From Sclerodactyla briareus (taxonomy: Eukaryota > Echinodermata > Holothuroidea > Dendrochirotida > Sclerodactylidae): a stretch of 64,000 bases of DNA. The translations under genes were made by a program, and so were the position numbers. The notes beneath the pieces were generated by a model. That model was not told where the DNA came from, searched no databases, and saw nothing but the letters and a program-made list of their open reading frames with translations. The DNA lies in contig JAODTK010004666.1 in NCBI GenBank assembly GCA_026419785.1, positions 62,001 to 126,000 on the forward strand, in the 5' to 3' direction. Shown one piece after another: positions 1 through 12,299 of this stretch (position 1 is the first letter of the stretch; the number at the start of each line of letters is the position of its first letter).

Positions 1-299
1 CCTACATCGCTTTTCTTATGATCGCTATTAAAGGGAAGGTTGTAGATGGGGGAACATTTGCCATATAGCGCTAGGTAATATGCGCAGGGTTGTGTACCTC
101 TCTGCGTTCGCCGTCAGTATGGGCCATAAGCAAAAATCCGAATAATTCCCGCCATGAAGGTTCATCATGAGTTCGAGATTTGATAGACTACCGGTTGTGT
201 TGAAATAGTAGTTCTCCTTGTGTATTGCTGTCTGACATTAGATATGGAATGTGTAAGTGCTTATACTGTCACTAATGGTCAGAGCATTTCTGTATTGCA

Positions 300-1480
300 C
301 ACATCGTGTAGGATGTGATTTTCGTGTTTATTATTATATTATTATTCTTAGGATTATATTATTATTATTATTATTATTATTATTATGATTATTATTAGTA
401 TTATTATGATTATATTATTATTAGATTATCATGATAATTATTATTCTCCGGGTTTCCCAGTGATCTATTCTAAGCGGTCGTTCTAGGGTGTGTCTGGATC
501 GCCAGCCGCCTAACGTTGTACTTCCTCACTCTGTCTTCTGTCCGCCACTAGTCATTGGTACAAACACGTCGATTATTGTAGTTTCGTTAGTTGTTCTGTT
601 TATCACTGTTCATCAGGTCAGGTTGTGCTATCACCCTGTCTGTTCTTGGCCTTCTCGTTCTCGCTATTGAGTAGTCTTCCACATTCCGGTGATTTCAGGC
701 AGGCTGTCGTTTATCAAGCCACTATTCGTCTTCCTTGCAGGACCATGCAGACACTTCCGGTTAGTTCGATGGGCTTGGTTGTCCAGAGCCTTCCGTGGGT
801 GACTGTGGCCCACTGTTTCTGTCGCTGTCCCTGTGGCCTATCTCATCTATCGGTATGCGTGCTCCATTGCTGTGAAATGTGGTATGTAGTGGCCGGGCAG
901 CAGTCTTGCTTGCCATGGTCTCCATGCACTCTTATGCCAGTATAATGCCTTCCTTTGTTTTGTATACCGTGAGAACCTCATCCGCCCATATGACCTCTAT
1001 CAGTGGGTCCTGCCCCTGTGCGATTTTCTTCAGGAGTTCGAACACTGGAATTTATGGTGGCAGTGACTCCCTCCCGCTGCTATTCCGTGGGATGTACACC
1101 CGATGCACGTCAGGCATGGTCTACCCTACATGTCCATTGATTCCCCTGTCTTGTGGTTCAGCTCGTCTGATCCTATTTGAGTACAGGTCAATTACGTCAA
1201 AGGGTGATGGCAGGCAGTTCCTGCGTGATCATGGCATGACTCATGTTCTAACCATTACGTTGACCTTGAGGACATGTTGTAGTTGCCTCCTGTACGTTGC
1301 AGATGCTTTGTCCTTGATCTCTCACTCGCTATCTCTGTTTGTACCCGTGCTTGCTGTGGTGTGCCAGGTATTGTTCCCCCTCAATGCGTCGGCATCTCTG
1401 ATCTCTCCGATCGTGAAGTCAAAGACGTCGGTTAGCGTGATTTCACCCGTGGATGTCGGCTGGACACATCGTCGAAACTA
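300..1480 (-). pseudogene. Decayed coding-like sequence with ATT/TAA tail, unidentified
   Basis: The minus strand reads as protein-like sequence in one main frame with a few stops. Examples are ITLTDVFDFTIGEIRDADAL near 1420-1360, DVIDLYSNRIRRAEPQDRG near 1200-1140 and IPVFELLKKIAQGQDPLIEV near 1052-990. A frame change near 1380 leads into GTIPGTPQQARVQTEIASER. Further 3' on this strand the sequence runs into an ATT-rich tract (331-440), as a retroposon tail would. I do not recognise the protein. A retroelement gag/ORF1 or a dead host exon set are both possible. The 213-codon plus-strand frame at 879-1520 looks like its antisense shadow. Confidence 0.35.
331..440. repeat. (ATT)n microsatellite, interrupted
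   Basis: ATT/TTA trinucleotides run with several GATT interruptions. On the minus strand the tract lies at the 3' end of the decayed coding-like segment. Confidence 0.9.
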
Positions 1481-1520
1481 TTATCAGCATCAAATAACCA
1501 TTATATTTTATATGTTGTAA

Positions 1521-2137
1521 CGACATCCTCCTAATTCATTAGCCATCATCCTAATCATATCACTGTTACTTCAGATGAGTTTAATTACCCATATCATCGA
1601 GACCGATTTCTTTCATGTAGTTTTATCCGAAGCAACCTCAGCAGACGTATCGACAAATCCATGATTGAAATTCAAGTGTGGTAGATGTTTCGTGGTTTCA
1701 ATAAGTTCATAAGTCATTTCCAGTTTTCACTTGTTTTCTTTCACAGAAAATAAAGTACAGGAATTAAACGAAACTAAAGCAGGAAATGAAAATCTAAGGC
1801 AAAACATGCAAAAGTGAAACAAACGGAAGTCATAAGCAGGAAACACATGAGAAACGGGAGAACACGTATTGGATTAATGGTGAGACCGCAAAAAAAGTGT
1901 ACAGCAATATGTTGAGGCAATGTACAATGTGTCTCTAATTGTCTTAAGCTCAATGTTGTGATTAATCCTCAAACATGGTACGATTTACTATGGGGGTGCT
2001 CATACGTAGACGAAACACAGTGCTAGAGATCGATTGTGTTTGTATCAATCTAGATACTCATATTACGCAAAACTGTTCATTTTTTATTCCTGCGAAGGCA
2101 AACAGGAATCTATGCAGTCATGCACCGTGCGTATGCG
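1521..2137. other. No gene recognised
   Basis: AT-rich sequence with an A-rich patch at 1745-1870. I see no coding or repeat signal that I can support. Confidence 0.5.
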
Positions 2138-2178
2138 TGTGTGTGTGTCTCTCTTTGTGTGTGTGTGTGTGTGTGTGA
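2138..2178. repeat. (GT)n microsatellite
   Basis: Two GT runs are separated by CTCTCTTT. Confidence 0.9.
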
Positions 2179-2187
2179 CACCCCTTG

Positions 2188-3110
2188 TCAGCACGATATC
2201 TAACGTACGCAAAATGGTAGCAAGTTCAAATAGGTTGTGGGTTGCACATAGGGGAGGATGACCCCTATTGTTTTGCGTGCCCGTTCCATCGTTCATTCAT
2301 GGTCACGAGAGGGCAAAGTTCAAAAAGCTTGTCAGCACGATATCTAACGAACGCGAGTAATCTATCAAGTTCAAATTAGGTATGTGGGTAGAATGTATAG
2401 TGAGGATGAACCCCTATTGTTTTTGGTATTTGTCAAGGTCATTCCAGTCCACCATAGGAAATCGTCATATATCTCGGCAACGAAAACATTTTGGAGGACT
2501 GTCGTAATGGGAATTTCGTTCGTCTGGGTGAAAATACATCGGTGAACCGACTTGACCTCATTGACCTTTTGACCTTTTGACCTCATTTGAACTTTGACCT
2601 GGTTATTTTGACCATGCTTTTTGTGTGTCGGCGGGAAGCGGGAAGCGTCGTGTTGAGACGAGCAAAAAGTCAATGACACTACCATACTACGGGACCTTTA
2701 CACCAAGCTATTCAATGAATGTGGAAGGTCAAGACAGCTAAATCGTCATATATCTCGGCAACGAAAAACATTTTGGAGGACTGTCGTAATTAAAAGTTTC
2801 GTTCGTCTGGGTGAAATACTTCTGGTGACCTCATTTGGACCTCATTTGACCTATTGACCTTCGTGACCTCATGTGACCTTTTCGACGGTTCCCCTTGGTT
2901 GATTTTCCATTTTTGTTTAATGTGTTGGCCGAAAGCGTCTTGTTTAAGACCACAAAAAAAGTAAATGACACTACCATACTACGATACTCTTCATTCAATG
3001 AATGTCAAGACAGCTAAACCTGAAATTGTGGATAAATGTGGCATTTAACATCTGCTCGTCAGCATGATACCTAAGGAAATGCAAGTTCCATCTATTAAGG
3101 TCAAATTAAG
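2188..3110. repeat. Degenerate tandem/dispersed repeat with TGACCT clusters
   Basis: The leader GTCAGCACGATATCTAACG followed by AAGTTCAAAT occurs at 2189 and 2331 and, diverged, at 3059. A second block (AATCGTCATATATCTCGGCAA ... TTTGGAGGACTGTCGTAAT ... TTCGTTCGTCTGGGTGAAA) occurs at about 2459 and 2742. ATGACACTACCATACTACG occurs at about 2674 and 2962. The block repeats are thus offset by about 285 bp. Each carries five TGACCT words (2553, 2562, 2570, 2578, 2595 and 2826, 2847, 2855, 2864, 2874). A further relative of the leader appears at 61675, so this is also a dispersed family. Confidence 0.8.
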
Positions 3111-3139
3111 AAGCACTTTGGGTCTGGCCACGACCCCAT

Positions 3140-3290
3140 CCCCCCCCCCCCCCAAGGTTCATAGGCAGCTTATGAAATTGAAAACTTGTAGCCCTATTGA
3201 AGATTGCATCAATGCATTAATTGACAAATTACTAATTGCCAAGCAGAAACGCCTCTTCGTGCGTATACCACCTCTCATTTAGTGTTATTT
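3140..3290 (+). repeat. Direct repeat unit 1 with C14 tract
   Basis: A C14 tract is followed by AAGGTTCATAGGCAGC and about 130 bp more. It is repeated, diverged, at 3525-3680. Shared words include CATAGGCAGC, ATTGACAAATT, CGCCTCTTC and TGCGTATAC. Confidence 0.8.
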
Positions 3291-3524
3291 CAACACCAAA
3301 GTGTTGTGTGACCTCTTCACTACATCTGGGTGCTTCGTTCCCCTACTCTCTCCCCATCCCCAATACAAGTTATCCCCCAGTGAAGACAATACACATTTGA
3401 ACTGTCATTTTTAATTATTCCTGATTTGTCTGAAGATTGGACTAGCACAGTGGGACCAGCCTGTATGTACCTCCTGATCAGTAGTTGTGTTGCTACGGGT
3501 GTGGTGGGAATTTTGGTCTTACAG

Positions 3525-3680
3525 CCCCCCCCCACACCAGGTTTCATAGGCAGCCTAGAAAATTGAAAAAGTAGCCCTATTTGAAGCCTGAATCAATGCA
3601 TTTATTGACAAATTCCTAATTGCAAGGCAGATACGCCTCTTCTTGCGTATACTTCCTCTATTTAGTGCTAGATTTAACAT
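3525..3680 (+). repeat. Direct repeat unit 2 with C9 tract
   Basis: Second copy of the 3140-3290 unit, about 385 bp downstream. It starts with nine C residues and ends near TTTAGTGCTAG. Confidence 0.8.
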
Positions 3681-3689
3681 TTATCCCAG

Positions 3690-4605
3690 TGGCATTTTCT
3701 CCGGGAAGTACAAAATGGGTTTAGTAACCATGGATATCGATGGGAGGATGGGGGTAGACAAATATGCATTTCTATAGGCGTATATTATTTTCACTCGAGG
3801 GGGGAAATGCCAAGTTGTTGCTTCAACAATAATGAATAAAAAAGGTGATATGATCGTCAAATTGCCCATTTACTAGTATTACAGAGAAAGTTCACACCAG
3901 GAAATGTCCGCTGAATTCAATCTAGAAATGTCCCAATCCTCAAAAGGATGTAATCTCTAAGTTGTGGTGTTTTTTGAGACTGCAAAGAAGTGAGAAGTAA
4001 AACAAACACATAATAATAACTTTGACGCCTGTCAGCATCAGTGTGGAAATGGTACCGGACACTGGCAATGCTCAGAGGATTGAGACGTGGGTAATCCAAT
4101 ATTCTCGTGTACACTCAGTCACTGATTATTGATTGTTTACAATCTCCTTGGAATGCAAAAAGCACACTTTCAGATTGAATTACTGACAGGAGGACGAACC
4201 TGGGTATTATTACCGTGGATTCTAGACAAGCCTAATTGAGGGGATAAATGGGTTGTGTGTAGAAGCAGTGAGCGGGTAGTGAGTGGGAGGAAGAAGAAGC
4301 AAGGAAGGAAGGGCGAAAGAGGGAAGCTTCTGAAAGTGGGAGGGGGGACACAACATTTGTGGCATGTTTGCTATTGAGCAAAAAGCGAGGGCATTACCCT
4401 GTGCCCAAGGCAGAAATGGGCATTGCGGTTTCAGTCGATAAAGTATCTATCTTCTTCCCCCAGTGCCTCTCTGTCTGGTGTGAACTGTCACATGATGTGA
4501 CTATTTGGGAAAAGTGAGTGCCGGGATAATAACATTTTGAACAATTGGCAGAAGCATACTGATCAACATTAACTGAGCCCACATAATGCAGGATGTCTAA
4601 CATGG
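3690..4605. other. No gene recognised
   Basis: Unremarkable sequence with a purine-rich patch (GGAAGGAAG type) at 4280-4350. Confidence 0.5.
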
Positions 4606-4609
4606 CTAC

Positions 4610-4715
4610 GATATATATATATATATATATATATATTAGTATATATATATTTTTTATTATATAAAAAATTTTATTAAAAATATATAATATATATAATATA
4701 TTATATATATATATA
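4610..4715. repeat. (AT)n microsatellite
   Basis: TA dinucleotides with TTTTTATTATA interruptions. The apparent reading frame across it is only repeat sequence. Confidence 0.9.
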
Positions 4716-4719
4716 AACA

Positions 4720-6400
4720 CTAGGAAAATTACAAAGATCTTGTCTGTTCTATATCTATTTGTATTATTATCGCAGCCAGTTATATTGTTATGGGAGGTGT
4801 GCAGGGGGTGGGCCATATATAGAGAGAACATCCCCACCCCCCCAATGTAGGAGAGAATATGATTTGAGAGCCTCGTGAAAAGTGTGACCCTTTAAATGGC
4901 AATAAGACACTGATGGACTGTTAAAATGGCTATTTGATACAAGATTTGGAAAGTATGGCACATAGTCAAGTGCATGACCACCCCTTGGCCCCAGACAAGG
5001 GAGTCATTGCACTAGGTGGGTCAACAGAATGATGCACGCCTCAGTCACTTTTGTGTCTGAAAAATAATGAAAATTGATACACCCACAGTCACTTTGAAAG
5101 ACCACAGATTACTCTGCTGTGAAAATTGAAAGATTGACAGGGTACAGACCAACATGTGAGACACTCATGCTATTGGACACTGAACGTACCTACAATGACT
5201 CACCTGGCCAGGGTAGTGGAGGGAGGCAATGACATATATAGACCTGTATTGCATTTCTCTTCCCCACCACATATCCCCCAAAAAAGATATTTTCTTACAT
5301 TTGTTGATGATGTTGATGATTGGTTGGTCGTCCGATTCAAAGAACTGCCACTTCATTCTGTCTATCTGCTTTGACCACAGCACTTAGGAGTGATGAAGTG
5401 CTAAAGTGTCATCATCATTTAAGCCTTGCTGCAGTCTGGTGACTCAGTGTTACGGTCGCGGGGGCTTCCCACATGAATGGAAAACGTTTGGACGTCGCTG
5501 GTTATGACTCGTACTTTACCTACAAGGCTTCAGAGACACTTACTACCAGGTTATTTTCAGTATTCACTTCCAATTCCCTAAGATGAACTCTTTGACTTGG
5601 GTCAAAAGCAACGAGCATCTCATGCAGTTAGTAAATATTGCAGGTGAATCGTTTTGTGGCCTAGTTGGTTTGAGTTGGCAACACACAACTTGCAGGGTTT
5701 GATATAGCTGAGTAAAGGGGAAACATGTGGGGGGACAGGAAAAGGCAAGGAAATCACTACGCAGAGTTGCGTCTTGTATTTTTTATGAGATTTCTGGCCG
5801 AGCAGAGATCGACCCTCTTAAAGGCCACAGCAAGAGTTGCAACTTGAAATTTGGGACAAAATGTTTACTGACCCATGGGCTATATGTAATAATGTCTGAA
5901 CTGGCTTCTTCTACGGGTAGGTGGATTTCCGTGAAAAATTGGTCAGTGCTATCGTAGACTAGTGTATCTACCGGGGTGTTCAAGAATGTGGGGAGCAAAA
6001 GTCCCTAAAGAGGCATGATGATCTATAATGTAAAACTACACGTTTTTTGCTTTTCCAGCTGCGATCCTTTAATGTGGAGGCGCCGGGAAGGCAAAACAGA
6101 TTACATTTTGTCTATGGTCCTTACCATAGTTGTGTACCCTTTCTTTGCTCCTTGTACTCGCTGGTGGAACCGTTCCGGTATCACAACGAGGATGCTTTAC
6201 TAGTAATGAGGGTGCGCAGTCTGACCTTGACTTTCCTCAACAGAGAATAGTAAATCATTTCAGTCTCCACTATTCGAAGGTACAAACTGACTAGAGTTTG
6301 GTATTGTGGGGCATTTGGAAGTAGCGGACACGCTTATCAGGTTTCGAGAACGGGTTATTATATCCCCACTCCGGGGAAATAATGGATTGGCAGCGTGCGT
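4720..6400. other. No gene recognised
   Basis: Small open frames only, none with a recognisable domain or convincing splice context. Confidence 0.5.
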
Positions 6401-6405
6401 CTCCG

Positions 6406-6452
6406 CCGCTGACTCCGCCGCCGCCGCCTTCCGCCGCCGCCGCCGCCGCCGG
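6406..6452. repeat. (CCG)n trinucleotide repeat
   Basis: CCGCCG runs are interrupted by TGACT and CTT. It is the most G+C-rich spot of the first 10 kb and all six frames remain open across it. Confidence 0.85.
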
Positions 6453-7140
6453 AAGATTTTCGGTGTGAAAGCAATAACTATCTCGCCAATCCAATTGACA
6501 CGAAACTTTTCATACATGTTTCGCCCTTACAAAAAACTCGGGATGAGTTCGAATGTGGTGTGCTGCATCACTCTGGCAGCGGGGCCATCTTGGATTTTCA
6601 ACAGAAACTGAATAATAGTGTTTACAATCACTCCTAGTGCATTGTCGCGATCTTTATGAAACGTTGCACACATGTAGTCCGATGAAAATCTTGAATGGAT
6701 CCAAAAGTGGGCGTCGCCCGACCGCTTTGATGGGGCAATTTTTGAGTTTTTGCTTTTGCGCGTTTGACCATTGGCGTCATTCCGAGAGAAACTTTGTTTC
6801 AACACCATACGACCTGAATCGGCAGCCATTTGATTTTTTTTTGCGAAATGTTCTACGTAACAAAGTTTGCCCGTTCGAGGCATGGCGATTGTTTTGAGAC
6901 ACAACTTAATTCTGCCCCATATAACCACCCAAACTTCTGGGGGATTGATTCCCTTCCCAATTTTGCATTTCGGAAACAAAATGATGTTTCGGACCATAAT
7001 TTCGCCCTACTAGGACCCCACCAACGGCCATTTCAAAGTTCTGACAGAACTGATTTTACTGGGCAATTTGCATATTTCAGAGCATGGTGTGTGAATTGGA
7101 ACCAACCCTCCCAATTCACTGGGTCATAAATCCCCTTTGA
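6453..7140. other. Non-coding, repeat-like text
   Basis: Long overlapping open frames on both strands without recognisable domains. Phrases such as GGGGCCATCTTGGATTTT and CATTGGCGTCATTCCGAGAG suggest old dispersed repeat sequence rather than exons, but I cannot show a second copy in this window. Confidence 0.3.
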
Positions 7141-10080
7141 TAAGAAATAAACAAGGCGAAACAAAAACAAAAAATGTCACCCTATGATTAATCGAAAGTG
7201 GTAGGATATACACGTTGGCGGTTACCCGCCAGGAGATTCCTAGTGTCTTATTTGGAGATTGTCCACTCTGAATTACTAACTCGTAGACCGAGTAGCAGCT
7301 AGGCCTTTTCTCTCTTCGACAGCGGTTTTCGTTGAGTTCAAAGACTCCATAATCATGTTACACACCGACTGTCACAAGAATCGCAATGCAACGATAACTG
7401 AATGTTTACTTGTGCAGCTCTCTCCTGAAATTCATCCAATTCCATTCACGTCAGATATTTAGTTTAGGTCCCAAATTTGTGGGGCATACCTGAGGTTTGA
7501 GCGACACAAGAAAGTGTAGTCATTTAGGAACTAAAGAGGGCCGAACGATGATGATTTATGAACGTCAGAATCCTCAGAATCTGCCTCGTTTCACTTTGCT
7601 TTTAGAGCAAATAGTTTGTCATTTTGAGTAGAAAATGACACTCTCCCTGATAATGATCTGCATGACATGCACAAGGATTGTTTTGAGTCACAAAGTATAT
7701 ATGATCTATATTTTTATTTTTTTATTTGATTCTGCTATGCTCGATTAACATGATATAACTTTCCAGTTCTCTGAGGGTCAGTTTCAAATTTATCGTGACT
7801 GCTCACAAGCCGACCAATGAGACTCATTGCAATTTCTGACAAACCCAATAAATAACCACAGAACCTCCCCGCATTACAGCGGAACCACGTGAAGACGATA
7901 CTTTTCGCCATCCCAACTGCAAGTACAGCCATCTAGGTGAAAAAGTCCGATAACGTTGGAATTTCGATCAGATTTTTCACTTGCAAGCGTCACTACTGAT
8001 ATCGTTCTTTCGCCTTCAGTGGAACGTTGTTTTCCAGTATTCAGTGATAGCGGATGGACTTATCGACTCTTTACGCAGGTGCTGAAATGATTGGATTCAC
8101 CATTTTGCCTCCGGTGCCATTGCAATCAACATCTTACCCAACACACACTACATTAGAGGTCGACATCTGACTCTTCAGTCACGCGTAGATAATCGCTTTC
8201 CCCGCGTCACATTCGCACAACCGCATGGGATAGGTGAAGGTTCTCGGGGTCAATTCTTCTGGAGGCACTCTTGATTGATAGGGTAATGTGTCCTCATGGA
8301 GCAAGTGGCGTCCTAAAATAGACCCTGTTTACGCAACGATTAAAAACTGTGCAAAATTGCCGGAAGGCTCCCACAACCAACGGTGACGGAGAACGCAGGA
8401 TTTGTACGCGATAGGGATTTCTACCTCCAAATTGGAGATACGAACTGAATGCAGCGGGGCCTCCCTTTGAACAGCTGTGTTATAATCAATCGTTCCATAG
8501 GTTCAAATGCATCGAATGCATCGATGTCATGAAGTAGGCCTCTCTGGACGCACGTTCAATCAAATGAATCAGATCTAACTCGGTCTGATAAGTGAGTCTT
8601 ACGCGCCCCATACCACCTGCCATGCTTGGCGCCTACCGCGGCAATTGAAATCCAGACGTCTGAAATGAACTTATAGACCGACAGTTTGGGGCCGTATCCC
8701 GTTGAGACTGATCACTTTTCCGTTTAAAATTGGAGACGCCTTTCATTTCTATCACTTCATCCTACTGGGGTCCTCAGATCCTGTTATGACCTGGACATAA
8801 CTGCTGTTACATACCCTCTAGAAAGGTTCTTACGAAGAGTTATATATAGACGTGGGGGCTGGTGCGCCGGCCTGATTCACACCCTCAAGTTTGGACGGTA
8901 CATAGCGCCCTATACGGTTATAGCTGATGGTGAAATTAAAAAACGTGATAATTAGGCACATTGTGTGAATCGATCCATTTGGGGCGTTGTCTGTTTTCTC
9001 AAGTGAAATTATGAGTGAACCGTCTTAAAGCTATTACTACTACGAACGAGCTCGTATGATTTATACATTGTGACTTATGAGGTCATCTTGTATATACGCA
9101 TCCCCTTACGTAATAGTCAAAGTTAGGCTCACTTTTGAAAACCAATCACAGCCATTACTGTGCCCCTAAAACAAGTTTAGAGAAATTCATACCTACTGTT
9201 GTCCGGATATGGTCATTTGAGAGAATATCTTTTAAGCCACGTAATGATGTTCATTTAGCGGACCTCAGTCGCATATATTGGGCAGCAGAGGTACTACTTC
9301 TGAACCCTGCGTTTACTGCAAATAATAGCAATACACTCGCCTACTCCCCACTGACAACCATTCACCTAACTATGAAAACAAATAGACTATTCACTCTTTC
9401 GCTTGTTCACCGTGTTCACAATATGTTTCATTACTGCTACCACCCCGCCCCTCATTAAAATACGACTTCAACGAATACAATACTATCCACTCTTTTTCGT
9501 ACTGGTGTCAAGGCAACAAGTGTGCTGGAACTCGGACAGACGGTTGTGATATGTTTACATGATTGATTTCCCTCTTGATTTACATGAGATCCACCCTAAA
9601 AAATAGGGTCGACTTCACATGGTCTTCTACCAACCAAGTTTTTTAGATTGCCTTATTCATCGTTTGATGTGCCTGAATTACAGCCGTAGAATGAACCCCT
9701 ATATATATGCGATGACCCTATTTTTATTGAGGACCCTCGATGCCATACATTTCTAGCAGCTGGAGTATCACTTGCAGACGAATTGTTCCCTGTATTGTTG
9801 GATGCCACCATCTGGTACGGTTATATGCTCCTTGTATGAATGGCTGCAGGTCTGTCATCTCACAAATTCATCGTTCACAGCCCAATTAACAGACCTGAGA
9901 GAGCATCGTTCCTCAAGAGATTTCACGTATATACGAAGGCGATTTCCCGGCTTCAAGCAAAATGAAGCTAGACATTCAACAACCGCCGGCAGCAATGAAA
10001 CAATGTGAGGAAGAAATCAGTGTAGCGAGGTCTAACAATAGGACATGTATGTTTCATATCACCATGCGGATTAGGGCGGG
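7141..10080. other. No gene recognised
   Basis: Mixed-composition sequence with only short open frames; I see no repeat or domain. Confidence 0.5.
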
Positions 10081-10085
10081 GCAAC

Positions 10086-12297
10086 AGGGGCCCGTGCCCC
10101 GGCCCCCCACATTTGGGGCCTCACATTTAGAGTACGAACCTGTTATAAAATCGTGAGCTAAGACAAATGTTTTTATTATAGCTGCATTGGTGTAACGTTC
10201 ATTGCGTTTTTGCTATTCTATTCCGTTTCACTCTTATCCGCTTCCCGATGATAGCTCCTACTCGAACCAAGTATTCACGCCACTTCTAACCTACACTGGC
10301 TATAGTTTTTTAGTCCCGTCCCTGGAAACAATCCGAACTACAGCGCAACAGCCGTCTACCGTAGTTCGCAGCTCGGGCCAACAACTTTTTCATAACAGGA
10401 TAGACACCGTGATTCGTCGCTATTATCTCGTGACATTTTAAGATCGCTGTATTACGATTAAATCCTCTCTGATTTGCAAGCTGAAAGTGCGGAAAAAAGA
10501 CAGCATTTAAAACCCAGTCACTTAACTAGATTGGATGGTCCAATTACGTATCTGTAATTTGCCTATGCTCCACGGTGGGCCACCGCTGGGGGTGTGGAAA
10601 CTAAGTTATTCCGCCTTATGGGCAAGTAGGCCATAATTGAGAGGTCCCTCGTAGTGTCAACTTGGCTATACTGGATGGGTTCTGAGGGGCTGCACTGATA
10701 AGAATGATACGCGGGACGCCAGACTAAAAATCCTTTCTTTGATCCCTGTTTGGTCTCCGGGGCGGGCGATGGATAACAAACATATAAGTTGGGAATAGTG
10801 GAGGCAAATGCCGCCAGTTAGAGCGACTAATGTAGGGAAAGGAGCTAAGCTATACATCGGTCAAAGAACAAAAAAAACCCAGAAGAAACAACTACCCCAG
10901 GAGTTTTAAGCAAAAAAATTCAGGCGAATTGAACAAAATGGGCTGTGGATGACCCGATATATTTAGTGACGGCCTGACCTTTTTAATTATGCCCGATTTT
11001 CGTTAACTTTTGCCCGAAATCACCAAGCTTCGCGGCAAAGACGTTGACTCACAAATTTCGTATGAAGCTGAAATTCTGCAGGTCTTTGATATGCCACCAA
11101 GGCCCTGGATGACGCCAACCAATTAGTACCTGACACCCATTGCGTACAGGCAATGTATTACGACGAGATTACGGCATGTTGCCGTCGCTTGCACGTTTCT
11201 CACTCCCCTCAGTTGATGTAAGTTATGTTGGTGTCATTGGTTTTCATCTCATTTAAATATTAACGGCTGAAGTTATCTATTTTCCCGTAGTTTGTTGTGC
11301 AATGTCGATGCCATGTAGTAGAAATAATAACCTCAAAAAGTTTACATTAAATACCTGTTTTATTATTTTCAATCTCTACTCGGGTTTTTGCACGGAGGCT
11401 GAACTGATTATTTATTTGTTACATAAGGGTTCCTCCGCATTAACGCATGTCTAACAGAAATACGGGCCCTCCGGAAAAATGGGTTTCTTGTTCAATAAAT
11501 ACTGTTAAGGCAAATAGAGGGAGACATTTAAACACTCACCCGCCATGGGATGCGATCCCGGGTTAAATGGTCCACCCCAATGATTTTTCTTTTCGGGGGG
11601 GGGGGACATAATATCGAATGTCCCCCCCCCCCAGTAATGGCGGTACTGGTAGAAAAAAATCTTACAATCAAAAGGTACGGTACGGGCAATAACAAAGGCC
11701 TAACACCTCAATTTTCTAATGAATTAGCTTACGGTTTATATTGATAGCTAAAAGATGCAAAATTCCGCGCTGCCGCGCGCTGTATATTTACCTTCTCCGT
11801 TACATTAGGCCCATGCACAATTACTTCGTCAGATTCTGGCGAGTATGATTTTTCTCCATTACGTGTCATGTAACAGTGCGGTGAACTAATGTGAAGGTCA
11901 CATGAAAAATTTGGTTTGTGACACGATTCATGTTTGCCCCCAAAGTTGTTTTAAGGGCTGTTACTTAGCTGCCATACGGCCCGTGTCGGACGACTGCGCG
12001 TCGACCATGGTGGCGCTCCGCTTGATTGTGCTAGACCTCATACGTTCCCTAAATATTTATCAGCAGATCGCCGCCCCTTCCCACCAGTTACACGATAGTT
12101 TTTCTTTTTACACCGGGGCATAAATAAATTTAATTTTGTTTAGTATTGTTTAACAAATGTCTTTTTTGGAGGGATATTAGGCTATAATTTGATTGTCCCC
12201 TTTACTTGACTGCACCATCTCTTGTTCCGTAGCTGTATTGGGGCCGCCCACATAAGCGCAATACTTCGGGCCCCCCACATGCTGAATGTCGGCCCTG
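10086..12297. mobile_element. Possible hAT-like element ends (tentative)
   Basis: The left end starts CAGGGGCC within a G/C-rich block that contains CGGCCCCCCACAT (10086-10125). The right end finishes GGCCCTG (about 12297) after CGGGCCCCCCACAT (12268-12281). CAGGG-type termini are typical of hAT transposons. I could not find a matching 8-bp target duplication or a transposase, and the CCCCCCACAT words are direct rather than inverted, so these may instead be two separate repeat scraps. Confidence 0.25.
11595..11632. repeat. Perfect G11/C11 hairpin
   Basis: Eleven G, then ACAT, an eight-base loop AATATCGA, then ATGT and eleven C. The arms are exactly complementary over 15 bp. Confidence 0.9.
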
Positions 12298-12299
12298 TT

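Noticed and set aside
879..1520. 213-codon plus-strand frame
   Set aside because: Composition is Cys/Ser/Leu-heavy with no domain, and the opposite strand reads more like protein, so this is probably the antisense shadow.
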